Shown one piece after another: positions 1-8,831 of a stretch of 36,535 nt of DNA (position 1 is its first letter; the number at the start of each line of letters is the position of its first letter). Origin of the DNA: Treponemataceae bacterium (GTDB taxonomy: Bacteria; Spirochaetota; Spirochaetia; Treponematales; Treponemataceae). The notes beneath the pieces were generated by a model. It saw only the letters and a program-made list of their open reading frames with translations, had not been told where the DNA came from and made no database searches. A program made the position numbers and the translations under genes. The stretch lies in contig JAILBN010000017.1 of the NCBI GenBank assembly GCA_024680915.1, positions 1 to 36,535 of the forward strand. The letters are read 5' to 3'.

Positions 1-1
1 T

Positions 2-1084
2 ATGAAACAACACATAGACTTAAACAATAAAACAATTTTGGTAACTGGTTCACCGGGGTTTATCGGGGCTAATCTTGTTCTGCGACTTTTGCGGGATTTG
101 ACAAGTGGAACTGTCATCAGCTTTGACAACATGAATGATTACTACGATGTCAGCCTAAAAGAATGGCGGTTAGAACAGTTAAATAAAGCAGCCGAAAAAT
201 CTTCTGTTCGTCATGTTTTTATCCGAGGCTCCATAGGTGACAAGGAGCTTGTGACCAAAATCTTCGCAGAGTACAAGCCGGATATTGTCGTCAATCTTGC
301 AGCACAGGCGGGGGTTCGCTATAGCATAGACCACCCAGATGTTTATATCGAATCGAACATCATCGGGTTTTATAATATCTTGGAAGCATGTCGTCATAGC
401 TATGATGATGGTGGCAAGGGCGTTGAGCATCTTGTTTATGCATCATCCAGCTCTGTTTACGGGGGTAATAAAAAAGTTCCATTCAGTACCGAGGATAAGG
501 TCGATAATCCTGTATCTCTCTATGCAGCGACAAAAAAATCAAATGAGCTTCTGGCTCATTCCTATTCGAAGCTTTATAACATCCCTTCTACCGGCCTTCG
601 TTTCTTTACGGTTTATGGACCGGCTGGTCGTCCGGATATGTTCTATTTCAGTGCTACAAAAAAGCTGGCTGCCGGAAAATCCATTCAAATCTTTAATTAC
701 GGTAACATGAAGCGTGATTTTACATATATAGATGATATTGTAGAGGGAATCATCCGTGTTATGGGCGGTGCGCCTGAGAAGCTGGCAGGCGATGACGGTC
801 TTCCTATCCCTCCTTATGCTGTCTATAACATTGGTGGAGGTCAGCCGGAGAACCTGCTAGATTATATAAGCACTTTACAGGAAGAACTTGTAAGAGCGAA
901 GGTTCTTCCGGAAGATTACGATTTTGAGGGGCATCGAGAGCTTGTCGGTATGCAGCCTGGCGATGTCCCTGTGACATATGCGGATTCCCAAGCTTTGGAG
1001 CGTGATTATGGCTTTACTCCAAGTATAGGGATAAAAGAAGGACTTCGTTCTTTTGCCGAATGGTATAAATCGTATTATTGCTGA
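2..1084 (+). CDS. UDP-glucuronate 4-epimerase (extended SDR, CapI/GAE type)
   Basis: A 360-residue extended short-chain dehydrogenase that should interconvert UDP-glucuronate and UDP-galacturonate in the cytosol. The NAD-binding Rossmann motif GSPGFIG is at residues 16-22, a Ser cluster at 148-151, and the catalytic YAATK at Y174/K178. The segment DNMNDYYDVSLKEWRL (residues 42-57) is typical of the UDP-glucuronate epimerase branch rather than GalE. The length is slightly above the usual 335-350. The ATG is the second base of the window, so no ribosome site can be checked and a start further upstream cannot be excluded. The kinase, nucleotidyltransferase and UDP-glucose dehydrogenase that follow on the same strand fit a uronic-acid nucleotide pathway. 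Other nucleotide-sugar epimerases remain possible but less likely. Confidence 0.87.
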   Translation: MKQHIDLNNKTILVTGSPGFIGANLVLRLLRDLTSGTVISFDNMNDYYDVSLKEWRLEQLNKAAEKSSVRHVFIRGSIGDKELVTKIFAEYKPDIVVNLAAQAGVRYSIDHPDVYIESNIIGFYNILEACRHSYDDGGKGVEHLVYASSSSVYGGNKKVPFSTEDKVDNPVSLYAATKKSNELLAHSYSKLYNIPSTGLRFFTVYGPAGRPDMFYFSATKKLAAGKSIQIFNYGNMKRDFTYIDDIVEGIIRVMGGAPEKLAGDDGLPIPPYAVYNIGGGQPENLLDYISTLQEELVRAKVLPEDYDFEGHRELVGMQPGDVPVTYADSQALERDYGFTPSIGIKEGLRSFAEWYKSYYC

Positions 1085-1111
1085 CAGCTACAGGTGAAAA
1101 AGGAATATAAA

Positions 1112-2287
1112 ATGAACTGCATAGAGAAATTCGTAGAGATATATGGCAAAGATCCGGATGGCATTAGTTTTAGTCCTTATCGTATATGTCCAATAGGTGC
1201 GCATAGTGATCATAATCTTGGAAAGATTACGGGGCTTGCGATCGATAAAGGAATTCATATAGCCTATAGACCCAAGCAAAATGGTGTTATTGAGATGGCT
1301 TCGCTGCAATTTCCGAAAAGAGCGCAATGGCATATAAAGGAAATTGGAGAAAAAACTGGTGACTGGGCCGATTATCTTAGAGGAGCGACCTGGGCATTAA
1401 GTAAAAAGCATACGCTATCTGTCGGGCTTTGCGGAGTAATTGAAGGTTCCTTGCCCATCGGAGGCTTAAGCTCATCAGCAGCTGTTATTCTGGCTTTTTT
1501 GAATGCGCTTGTGAAGGTAAACCAAATCAAGCTGACGGCTCAGGAGCTTATCGATATTGCCTTTGATGCAGAAAAAAACTATGTGGGTGTGAATGTGGGG
1601 ACCCTTGATCAAAGTTGTGAAGTTCTCTCTAAAGCAAAACATCTTTTGTATCTGGATTGTAAGGACAATAAATACGAGCTTATACCAGAGAATTCGGCAA
1701 TGAAGCCCTATAAAATCGCTATCTTTTTTAGTGGTCTGGAGCATAGTTTGGCAGGCTCGAAGTATAATATGCGCGTGGATGAGCTTAGGGCAGGTGTTTA
1801 TGCTCTTCAAGCTTTTGCTGGTTTGGATTATGGCAAGTTTTATCAAGCCAACGCAAGAGATGTAAATTTCGAAATTTATCAAACTTATAAGAATAAGCTG
1901 CCTGCACCATGGGCAAAAAGATGTGAGCACTGGTATACTGAGTTCCAGAGGGTGGAAGCAGGGGCAGAAGCTTGGAGAAAGGGTGATTTGGACACTTACG
2001 GACGGTTATCCTTCGAGTCTGGTTGGAGCAGCATCCATAATTGGGAATCTGGTGCGGCGGAGCAAATCAAGCTTTACGAAATAATGACGGAAACAGATGG
2101 AATTTATGGAGGACGTTTTTCCGGGGCTGGTTTCAAAGGTTGCTGCATGGCATTGATAAATCCTGATAAGGCAGATAATATAGCGGCTGAAGTAGAGGAA
2201 AGATATTTATCTGCTTATCCAGAGATGAAAGGAAAATATAGTTTTCATCTTTGTGAAAGCGCGGATGGTATAGGGGTGGATTTATGA
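1112..2287 (+). CDS. GHMP sugar kinase, galacturonokinase-like
   Basis: A galactokinase-superfamily GHMP kinase of 391 residues, predicted to phosphorylate a sugar at C1. The substrate motif is SPYRICPIGAHSDH instead of the galactokinase GRVNLIGEHTDY. From family knowledge this form is characteristic of plant galacturonokinase. The whole protein follows that family: the ATP loop GGLSSSAAV, NVGTLDQS, and YGGRFSGAGFKGCC near the C-terminus. The expected reaction is D-galacturonate plus ATP to galacturonate 1-phosphate. I chose the ATG at 1112 because AAGGA lies about eight bases upstream; an in-frame GTG at 1094 would add six residues with no better site. The gene overlaps the next one by four bases (ATGA), implying translational coupling. 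Substrate is inferred from motif and neighbours; galactose or glucuronate is the main alternative. Confidence 0.8.
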   Translation: MNCIEKFVEIYGKDPDGISFSPYRICPIGAHSDHNLGKITGLAIDKGIHIAYRPKQNGVIEMASLQFPKRAQWHIKEIGEKTGDWADYLRGATWALSKKHTLSVGLCGVIEGSLPIGGLSSSAAVILAFLNALVKVNQIKLTAQELIDIAFDAEKNYVGVNVGTLDQSCEVLSKAKHLLYLDCKDNKYELIPENSAMKPYKIAIFFSGLEHSLAGSKYNMRVDELRAGVYALQAFAGLDYGKFYQANARDVNFEIYQTYKNKLPAPWAKRCEHWYTEFQRVEAGAEAWRKGDLDTYGRLSFESGWSSIHNWESGAAEQIKLYEIMTETDGIYGGRFSGAGFKGCCMALINPDKADNIAAEVEERYLSAYPEMKGKYSFHLCESADGIGVDL

Positions 2288-3021
2288 AATGCTTGATATT
2301 AGCTGCAGGCTATGCGACAAGATTATATCCTCTTACTGAGAATTTTCCTAAGCCCTTACTGAAAGTGAAGGATAAAACAATTCTAGATTGGCTTTTGGAG
2401 GATATTGCCCGGAGCGGATGTGTGGACCGATATGTGGTTATAAGTAATCACAAATTTGCCGGGCATTTTGAGAAATGGGCTGCAGCTCATGTTCTGCCAA
2501 TTACAGTTCTTGATGATGGTACAGAAAGCAATGAAACTCGGTTGGGTGCTGTAAAAGATATTCAATTTGCAATCGATAAATTATCTCTTGATGATGATTT
2601 ACTTGTAATAGCTGGTGACAATCTTTTGAATTTTTCCCTTCAAGGTTTTATAGAATTCCAGAAGAAAAAAAATACTACTTGTGTAATGCGCTATTGGGAA
2701 GCAGACACAAATAAGCTTCATAAGACTGGTGTGGCTGAGGTTGATGAGAATGACAAAATAATAAGTATGGAAGAAAAACCAGCAGATCCCAAAAGCAATT
2801 GGTGCACACCACCTTTTTATATCTATAGGAAAGAAGACATCAGGCTTGTGAAAGAAGGTATTGAAGCTGGCTGTGGTGTTGATGCCCCTGGAAGTTTTAT
2901 AGCTTGGCTGTCATCACGGACTAATGTTCATGCTTATGAAATGCCAGGAAACCGTTTTGATATCGGTAATTTAGCGAGCTATGAAGAAGTTCAGCGGATA
3001 TATCAAGGCATAGAGAAGTAG
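2284..3021 (+). CDS. sugar-1-phosphate nucleotidyltransferase
   Basis: A 245-residue single-domain NTP_transferase protein. The N-terminal signature LAAGYATRLYPLTENFPKPL (residues 6-25) binds the nucleotide and phosphates. AGDN near residue 114 supplies the metal-binding Asp, and EEKP near 163 is the sugar-phosphate loop. It is shorter than RmlA or GalU. It overlaps the upstream kinase by four bases, so the two are almost certainly co-translated. The sensible role is to join the kinase product, probably galacturonate 1-phosphate, to UTP and give UDP-galacturonate. Nucleotide preference (UTP or dTTP) cannot be read from the sequence, and the family also includes mannose- and glucose-1-phosphate enzymes. 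No hexapeptide-repeat acyltransferase domain follows the catalytic domain. Confidence 0.8.
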   Translation: MKCLILAAGYATRLYPLTENFPKPLLKVKDKTILDWLLEDIARSGCVDRYVVISNHKFAGHFEKWAAAHVLPITVLDDGTESNETRLGAVKDIQFAIDKLSLDDDLLVIAGDNLLNFSLQGFIEFQKKKNTTCVMRYWEADTNKLHKTGVAEVDENDKIISMEEKPADPKSNWCTPPFYIYRKEDIRLVKEGIEAGCGVDAPGSFIAWLSSRTNVHAYEMPGNRFDIGNLASYEEVQRIYQGIEK

Positions 3022-3078
3022 CTTGTTTTCAAGGGTATGGAACAGCATAATCAAAAGTAAACGAAAAGGAAGGAAAAA

Positions 3079-4311
3079 ATGAATATTGCAGTCGCAGGAA
3101 CAGGTTACGTGGGATTATCATTGGCTGTCTTATTGTCTCAACATAATGATGTAACTGCTGTAGATATTATTCCAGAAAAAGTGGATATGATAAACAGCTG
3201 GAAAAGTCCTATACAAGATGAGTATATCGAGAAGTTTTTGGATGAGCACGAAGAAAGAGGCTTGAAACTCAGGGCTACAGTTGACGGAGCCCAAGCTTAT
3301 TCCAATGCCGATTTCGTTATTATTGCAGCACCTACGAATTATGATCCTCAGAAGAATTTCTTTGATTGTTCTGCAGTCGAGAGTGTGATTGATTTGGTCT
3401 TAAAAAGCAGTGATAAAGCAATGATGGTCATAAAATCTACGATACCTGTCGGCTATACGAAAAAAGTAAGAGAAAAGTTCAAGACAGATAGAATACTTTT
3501 TTCTCCAGAATTTCTGCGGGAATCGAAGGCTTTATATGATAATCTTTATCCAAGCCGCATCATTGTTGGGTGTGATGATAAAAGCAGAGAAAAAGCCCAG
3601 GTTTTTGCCAAGATGCTTCAAGAAGGAGCAGAGAAGAAGGATATAGATACCTTGTTTATGGGACTTACAGAGGCAGAAGCTGTCAAGCTTTTCGCAAATA
3701 CGTATTTGGCTCTCCGTGTCTCATATTTTAATGAGCTTGATACTTATGCTGAAATAAAGGGATTGAAAACTCAGGATATAATAAACGGAGTTTGTTTGGA
3801 TCCACGAATCGGAACTCATTATAATAATCCTAGTTTTGGCTATGGCGGGTATTGTCTGCCTAAGGATACTAAGCAGCTTTTGGCAAATTATCAGGATGTC
3901 CCGGAAAATCTTATACAGGCAATCGTGGAGAGTAACAGAACACGAAAGGATTTTATAGCGGACCGGGTTCTGGACAGGGCTGGATACTATACAGCGAGCT
4001 CTATGTGGAATGCAGAGAAGGAAAGACCTTTGACTGTAGGTGTCTACCGTCTGACCATGAAGGCTAACAGTGATAATTTCCGGCAGAGCAGCATCCAAGG
4101 GATTATGAAACGTATAAAGGCAAAAGGTGCTACCGTTATAATTTATGAACCGACTTTGCAGGACGGAACAACTTTTTTTGGATCTCTTGTTGTAAACGAT
4201 TTGGCAAGATTTAAATCTGGCTCAGATGCTATTATCGCTAACAGATTCAGTGAAGATTTAGCGGATGTGGAAGAAAAAGTCTATACGCGTGATTTGTTCA
4301 GAAGAGACTAG
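3079..4311 (+). CDS. ugd: UDP-glucose 6-dehydrogenase
   Basis: A 410-residue NAD-dependent enzyme that oxidises UDP-glucose to UDP-glucuronate, the substrate of the epimerase at the start of the window. The N-terminal Rossmann motif GTGYVGLS is at residues 7-14, the SPEFLRES segment around E144, a conserved Lys at K203 in [14 protein letters not shown], and the nucleophilic Cys at C259 in [13 protein letters not shown]. The length and overall pattern match the short bacterial Ugd type. AAGGAAGG lies just before the ATG. A 57-bp gap separates it from the nucleotidyltransferase, and a rho-independent terminator follows, so it is probably the last gene of the nucleotide-sugar operon. UDP-ManNAc or GDP-mannose dehydrogenases share the fold, but the N-terminal motif and neighbours favour Ugd. 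Confidence 0.93.
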   Translation: MNIAVAGTGYVGLSLAVLLSQHNDVTAVDIIPEKVDMINSWKSPIQDEYIEKFLDEHEERGLKLRATVDGAQAYSNADFVIIAAPTNYDPQKNFFDCSAVESVIDLVLKSSDKAMMVIKSTIPVGYTKKVREKFKTDRILFSPEFLRESKALYDNLYPSRIIVGCDDKSREKAQVFAKMLQEGAEKKDIDTLFMGLTEAEAVKLFANTYLALRVSYFNELDTYAEIKGLKTQDIINGVCLDPRIGTHYNNPSFGYGGYCLPKDTKQLLANYQDVPENLIQAIVESNRTRKDFIADRVLDRAGYYTASSMWNAEKERPLTVGVYRLTMKANSDNFRQSSIQGIMKRIKAKGATVIIYEPTLQDGTTFFGSLVVNDLARFKSGSDAIIANRFSEDLADVEEKVYTRDLFRRD

Positions 4312-4399
4312 TTTCACATGTGACCAATTTAACCCTTGGCTGGTTTCTCATCCGGAGCTTTCCAGATAAGTTTCAGTCTTTTCCAAGAGCTAAACATCA

Positions 4400-4439
4400 A
4401 AACCGGGAGAATGATATGTCCTCATAATCCCGGTTTTTT
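4400..4439 (+). terminator. rho-independent terminator after ugd
   Basis: A perfect 9-bp stem (AAACCGGGA at 4400-4408 paired with TCCCGGTTT at 4428-4436) with a 19-base loop runs into a T tract ending at 4439. It lies about 90 bases after the ugd stop and closes the nucleotide-sugar operon. Confidence 0.85.
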
Positions 4440-4498
4440 ATTTTCTTTCAGGAACATTATTTCCACTTCCCCCTAAAAATCCTACCTCCCTCCTCTTA

Positions 4499-4527
4499 TT
4501 GACAATTTGGCAGAAAACCACAACAAT
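4499..4527 (+). promoter_or_regulatory. candidate sigma-70 promoter for the fused cytidylyltransferase gene
   Basis: A consensus TTGACA (4499-4504) is followed after 17 bases by AACAAT (4522-4527, four of six matches to TATAAT). It falls between the terminator and the ATG at 4569, where a new transcript should begin. The surrounding sequence is AT-rich. Confidence 0.55.
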
Positions 4528-4568
4528 AAATAAATTCAATAAAAGATTAACCAAAAAGGCAGAATGTT

Positions 4569-6383
4569 ATGCAAGCGATAATTTTAGCGGCGGGAATGGG
4601 AAAACGCCTTAAGGAACTCACTCAGAACAATACGAAATGTATGGTCAAGGTGAATGGTGTAACTCTTATAGAACGTATGCTGCATCAAATTGAAAGGCAG
4701 AATGTATCTCGTATTGTCATTGTTGTGGGATATGAAGGTCAGAAGCTTATAGATTATATAGCGACTCTGGGGATAAAAACACCTATAGAATATATAAATA
4801 ACCCCATCTATGATAAGACGAACAATATCTATTCTCTTGCATTGGCCAAGGAATGGCTCTGTAAAGAAGATACCCTTCTATTTGAATCGGATCTTATCTT
4901 TGCGGACAGTGTGCTTGATGCTCTGGTTTCTGACCCCAGGGATACTCTTGCCCTTGTCGACAAATACGAAAGCTGGATGGACGGGACCTGCGTGAAGTTA
5001 TCCAAGGACGATGGTATTGAAGCCTTCGTTCCTGGCAAGCAGTTCAAGTTCAATGATGTGGACGAATACTACAAGACTGTGAATATCTATAAATTCAGCA
5101 GGCATTTCTCTGAGAGTCATTATGTGCCCTTCCTTATCGCATATCAGTCCGCTCTTGGGGAGAATGAGTATTACGAGCAGGTTCTTCGCGTCATTACAAT
5201 GCTTGACGAACCGGTTATCAAAGCGAAGCGTTTGAATGGTCAGAAATGGTATGAGATCGATGACATTCAGGATCTTGATATTGCTGAATCGCTTTTCTCT
5301 CCGGATGACGATGAAAGGGTGAATCTGCTTCAGAACCGTTATGGCGGATATTGGCGTTATCCTAAGCTTCTTGATTTCTGTTATCTTGTGAATCCATATT
5401 TCCCTCCTGAAAAAATGAAGGATGAGCTTAGGGCGAGCTTTGATACTCTGCTCACAGAATATCCTTCTGGAATGCGGGTCAATTCCTTGCTCGCAGCCAA
5501 AATTTTCGGGCTCCATCAAGAGAATATCATAGTGGGCAATGGTGCGGCGGAACTTATAAAATCGCTTATGGGCTTCTTGAAAGGTAAGGTAGGGTTTATA
5601 AGGCCTACCTTTGAGGAATATCCCAATCGTTATGACAAGGACAACTCCATCAGTTTTATTCCTGATAATCGTGATTATTCCTATAGCGTGGCAGACTTAA
5701 TGGCTTATTTTGGGGACAAAGATATTGAGAATTTGATTGTTGTCAATCCTGATAATCCCAGTGGAAATTATATTCCTAAGGCTGATCTGCTTAAGCTTAT
5801 TGAATGGGCAGGAAAAAAGGCGATAAAACTGGTAATCGATGAATCTTTCGTTGATTTTGCCGATGAGCCGAATAATACTTTGCTTCTGCAGGAAATCATC
5901 TCGGCAAATCCTCATCTGTTCGTCATGAAATCAATCTCAAAATCCTATGGAGTTCCGGGGCTCAGGCTGGGGGTTTTAGCTTCCGGGAATTCAGAGATAA
6001 TTTCTGCCATGAAAAAGGATGTGGCTATTTGGAATATCAATTCTTTCGGCGAATTCTACATGCAGATTGAAGAAAAGTATAAGAAGGATTATGAGGCTGC
6101 TTTAGTCAAGATCCGGGCTGAAAGAAACAGATTCGAGGGCTTCCTCGGTACAATCAAGGGCATGAGGGTGATCCATTCTCAGGCTAACTTTGTCATGATA
6201 GAGCTTGACGATAATATTTGTCCTAAACAGTTGTTGAAGACTCTTTTGATAAAGCATGAAATGCTGATAAAGGAGCTTACTGCGAAAACGGATGGCAGGC
6301 ATTATCTGCGCATAGCCATACGGAATAGAGAGGATAATAACAGGCTTATAGAGGTATTAAAGGCTGAGCTTGGTACTAAATAA
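4569..6383 (+). CDS. fusion of LicC-like CTP transferase and CobD/HisC-like PLP enzyme
   Basis: A 604-residue two-domain protein. Residues 1 to about 235 are a LicC-like nucleotidyltransferase: LAAGMGKRLKELT at the N-terminus, then TNNIYSLALAKEWL and FESDLIF, segments typical of phosphocholine/aminoethylphosphonate cytidylyltransferases. Residues from about 260 to 604 are a fold-type I aminotransferase (class I/II) with NPDNPSGNYI and the PLP lysine K458 in SISKSYGVPGLRLG. That last motif is closer to CobD and HisC than to class V aminotransferases such as PhnW. A plausible role is to make an amino-alcohol phosphate or aminophosphonate and activate it as a CDP derivative for lipid or polysaccharide decoration. 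No phosphonate gene (ppm, ppd) is in the window, so phosphonate chemistry is unsupported here. A weak AAGG site precedes the ATG. Confidence 0.82.
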   Translation: MQAIILAAGMGKRLKELTQNNTKCMVKVNGVTLIERMLHQIERQNVSRIVIVVGYEGQKLIDYIATLGIKTPIEYINNPIYDKTNNIYSLALAKEWLCKEDTLLFESDLIFADSVLDALVSDPRDTLALVDKYESWMDGTCVKLSKDDGIEAFVPGKQFKFNDVDEYYKTVNIYKFSRHFSESHYVPFLIAYQSALGENEYYEQVLRVITMLDEPVIKAKRLNGQKWYEIDDIQDLDIAESLFSPDDDERVNLLQNRYGGYWRYPKLLDFCYLVNPYFPPEKMKDELRASFDTLLTEYPSGMRVNSLLAAKIFGLHQENIIVGNGAAELIKSLMGFLKGKVGFIRPTFEEYPNRYDKDNSISFIPDNRDYSYSVADLMAYFGDKDIENLIVVNPDNPSGNYIPKADLLKLIEWAGKKAIKLVIDESFVDFADEPNNTLLLQEIISANPHLFVMKSISKSYGVPGLRLGVLASGNSEIISAMKKDVAIWNINSFGEFYMQIEEKYKKDYEAALVKIRAERNRFEGFLGTIKGMRVIHSQANFVMIELDDNICPKQLLKTLLIKHEMLIKELTAKTDGRHYLRIAIRNREDNNRLIEVLKAELGTK

Positions 6384-6394
6384 CAGGTAGGAGT

Positions 6395-7435
6395 ATGTCC
6401 AGTTTTTTTGCGGGCGGGCTGCTTATTCTGCTTTTGCAGCTGCCCATTGTTCTGAGACCGATTTTTCTTAAGAAACCACGTATTGACTCTATAGTAATGT
6501 TCCTTCCTTTTTCTGTCATTGTCATGGGGCTGTATTTGTTTGCTTTCGGTTTTCAGCTTTATTCCTTGGTCCTTCTGATACTGGTAGTCCTCATCTTTTT
6601 TACGAATTTCCGCGCCATGCTGCGTTTTAAGAACAGACTTCTAATTGACGGTTACAGTTTTCTTTTTTGTGCCTCATCTTTTATAGAATTCCTGCTGATT
6701 ATCGGACTGGGGCTTGTTCTTGTGCTATATTGTCCTGTAGCTGATATGGGGCTTTCTCTCAATTTTGAAGCTAAACCTGAAGTGTCGGTCTCAAAATCCT
6801 TTTATACAGGGAGCGCATACAGGGGTATGCAGGAAAGAGAAGGCTTTTTTTCTCCTGTGGATGCTATATTGTGGACCTATTCCCCTTCAGGGGAGAATGA
6901 AAACACTGATGATGTGATTTTGTGTGTTGGCGGTTCTTGCGCCGATTTTTCCGATTATTCACCTCTTCTGAAAAAACTGAGTCATGAAGGCTATACTTCC
7001 CTGATTATGGAGACGAGTTCCAGTGATCTTATGTTCTCGCAGGAGTTCTGGAACAATTCTTTTTTAAGGTCTTTTACGATGCGCCTTTTTTCTAGGGAAG
7101 ACAAAGTAAGGTTTCAGAAGCTTAATGAAGATTTTTACAGCAAAAAACTTATAGAAGCGCAAATACTTATAGATATAGCTGAGGATAAATATCCGGGAAG
7201 AAATATATTCCTTTTGACTGATGGTTTTCCTGCTGGTATGATAAAAAGTGCCTTCCCTATGTACAAGAATATTCCTCTTGAATTGAAGGGTTGCGGGCTC
7301 ATTGCTTTGACCAAGCCTGTAGAGGCTGCATTCGTTGAGCCTGTACGATGGGGAAGAAAAAACAGGGCAGAAAGTTTCAAATTACCAGACAGACTTTCAG
7401 CTTATATAAAGAAAGAAATGGATAATGTGAAGTAA
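6395..7435 (+). CDS. membrane protein with a possible alpha/beta-hydrolase-like C-terminal part
   Basis: I do not recognise this 346-residue protein. The first ~120 residues are strongly hydrophobic and predict four membrane helices, roughly residues 3-24, 32-50, 53-70 and 85-113. The rest is soluble. Around residue 175 it contains ILCVGGSCADFSDYSPLLKK followed by LSHEGYTSLIMETSSS, which resembles the first strands of an alpha/beta-hydrolase, but no clear nucleophile elbow or His motif could be assigned. It starts 11 bases after the fusion gene and its TAA overlaps the next ATG (TAATG), so it is part of the same transcript. The context suggests an envelope function, but nothing firmer can be said. 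Confidence 0.7.
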   Translation: MSSFFAGGLLILLLQLPIVLRPIFLKKPRIDSIVMFLPFSVIVMGLYLFAFGFQLYSLVLLILVVLIFFTNFRAMLRFKNRLLIDGYSFLFCASSFIEFLLIIGLGLVLVLYCPVADMGLSLNFEAKPEVSVSKSFYTGSAYRGMQEREGFFSPVDAILWTYSPSGENENTDDVILCVGGSCADFSDYSPLLKKLSHEGYTSLIMETSSSDLMFSQEFWNNSFLRSFTMRLFSREDKVRFQKLNEDFYSKKLIEAQILIDIAEDKYPGRNIFLLTDGFPAGMIKSAFPMYKNIPLELKGCGLIALTKPVEAAFVEPVRWGRKNRAESFKLPDRLSAYIKKEMDNVK

Positions 7436-8208
7436 TGGGTATGACATTAAATGAATTTGATGCTTGGGCAGATTCTTTTCTGCAAAGGAATAATTATTCG
7501 GCTGATATTTCCATGAATGGTATTCAGGTGCAGAATAGTGCTCCCGACAAGAAAGAGATAAAAAAAGCCGCCTTTGCGGTGGATGCGTGTATCGAGACGA
7601 TAGAAAAGGCAGCCGAAGAAAAAGCGGATATTCTTTTTGTGCATCATGGTTTTTTCTGGGGTTCTCCTTTACCAGTATGCGGTATTCACTATAACAGGAT
7701 AAAGGCTCTGATGGACGCTGACATGGCGCTTTATGCAAGCCATATACCCCTTGATGCCAACAAGGAGTATGGAAATAATTACGGGCTTGCCAGAATGCTG
7801 GGTTTAAGGAATATTGAGCCCTTCGGGGAATGGCGTGGTATGATGATAGGCCTTAAGGGCGATTTCGCAGAGTCTGTTTCCATGGAATATCTGGTAAGAA
7901 AGCTTGAGGAAAATGCCTCTGAATGCAATGTGGTTTTGCCTTTCGGCCCGAAGGAAGTGAGGTCTGCCGTAATTATTTCAGGCGATGGGGAAAGTGATGC
8001 TGAGGCTGCGGCAGCTTCTGGTGCTGATGTTTTTATTACAGGTGAGGTAGGGCATATCTGCTATCACTTGGCAAAAGAAAATAGTTTTAATATTATTGCA
8101 GCAGGTCACTATAATACGGAAACCATCGGGGTTTCATTGGTTATGGAGAAATTGGCTCGTGAGACAGGAATAGAGACTGTGTTTATTTCTGCTCCCACAG
8201 GTCTATAA
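7435..8208 (+). CDS. Nif3-like dinuclear metal centre protein (YbgI/YqfO family)
   Basis: A 257-residue Nif3-family protein, the usual length for the short bacterial form. Its metal-binding residues sit in the family motifs: HHGFFWG near residue 71, ASHIPLDANKEYGNN near 102, and GHYNTETIG near 224, which supplies the last His/Glu pair. The family is often annotated as GTP cyclohydrolase I type 2, but its physiological reaction is not settled, so I name it only by family. The ATG overlaps the upstream stop codon (TAATG). An in-frame second ATG at 7441 is an equally good start by sequence. It is followed 11 bases later by lspA. Confidence 0.88.
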   Translation: MGMTLNEFDAWADSFLQRNNYSADISMNGIQVQNSAPDKKEIKKAAFAVDACIETIEKAAEEKADILFVHHGFFWGSPLPVCGIHYNRIKALMDADMALYASHIPLDANKEYGNNYGLARMLGLRNIEPFGEWRGMMIGLKGDFAESVSMEYLVRKLEENASECNVVLPFGPKEVRSAVIISGDGESDAEAAAASGADVFITGEVGHICYHLAKENSFNIIAAGHYNTETIGVSLVMEKLARETGIETVFISAPTGL

Positions 8209-8219
8209 ATGAGGAAAAA

Positions 8220-8831
8220 ATGTCTGAAGTGGTAAATGAGAATAAAAAAGTTGATATAGGATTGAAGAAGAAGCTGATACCTGTTTTTTTCGGTATAGGG
8301 ACTTTTTTGATTGATCAGATTACTAAATGGCTGGTTGTTTCATATATTCCGGAATACACCGTGAAAATGCAGTTTTTCGGTGATTTCCTGAGGATTGTAC
8401 ATGTGCGCAATCTGGGAGCGGCATTTAGTGTAGGTGGGAATTTACCCCAGACACTCAGGTCTATCCTCCTTGCTGTCATCCCTGTGGTAATCCTGATTCT
8501 GGTGATGGTGGTTTATTTCCGCAACAACAGCTTCACCTGGTACCAGCGCTGGCTTATATGCGGTGTTGCTGGCGGAGGCTTCGGAAACCTTTTCGACAGG
8601 ATTTTCCGTAAAGAGGGCGTGGTCGATTTTATAGACGTGAAGTTCTACGGATTATTCGGATTTGAGCGTTTTCCTACCTTCAATATGGCCGATTCCTTCA
8701 TAATGGTATGCGGCATTCTGCTTATGATATCCTTTCTCGTTCAGATTCATAAGGAAAAAAAGGACAAGGAAGCAAAAAAAGAAAAAACACCTGAAGAAAA
8801 AAAGGAGGAAAGGAGTTTTTATGACGAATAA
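8220..8831 (+). CDS. lspA: lipoprotein signal peptidase (signal peptidase II)
   Basis: An integral-membrane aspartyl protease that removes the signal peptide from prolipoproteins. Family motifs are present: DQITKWLV in the first helix, RNLGAAFS, GNLFDRIFRKEGVVDFID with one catalytic Asp, and FNMADSFI with the other. Four membrane helices are predicted. The total length of 203 exceeds the usual 160-170 because of a highly charged Lys/Glu tail after about residue 175. GAGGA lies just before the ATG. The DNA encoding the charged tail also contains the purine-rich ribosome site of the next gene, which starts 11 bases before the lspA stop. Likely clients in this window include the lipoproteins at 15634 and 27581. 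Confidence 0.95.
   Translation: MSEVVNENKKVDIGLKKKLIPVFFGIGTFLIDQITKWLVVSYIPEYTVKMQFFGDFLRIVHVRNLGAAFSVGGNLPQTLRSILLAVIPVVILILVMVVYFRNNSFTWYQRWLICGVAGGGFGNLFDRIFRKEGVVDFIDVKFYGLFGFERFPTFNMADSFIMVCGILLMISFLVQIHKEKKDKEAKKEKTPEEKKEERSFYDE

Noticed and set aside
4569-6383. Aminoethylphosphonate-specific transaminase/cytidylyltransferase (PntC-type) annotation
   Set aside because: No phosphonate pathway gene is nearby, and the PLP domain is of the class I/II CobD/HisC type, so the specific name is not supported.
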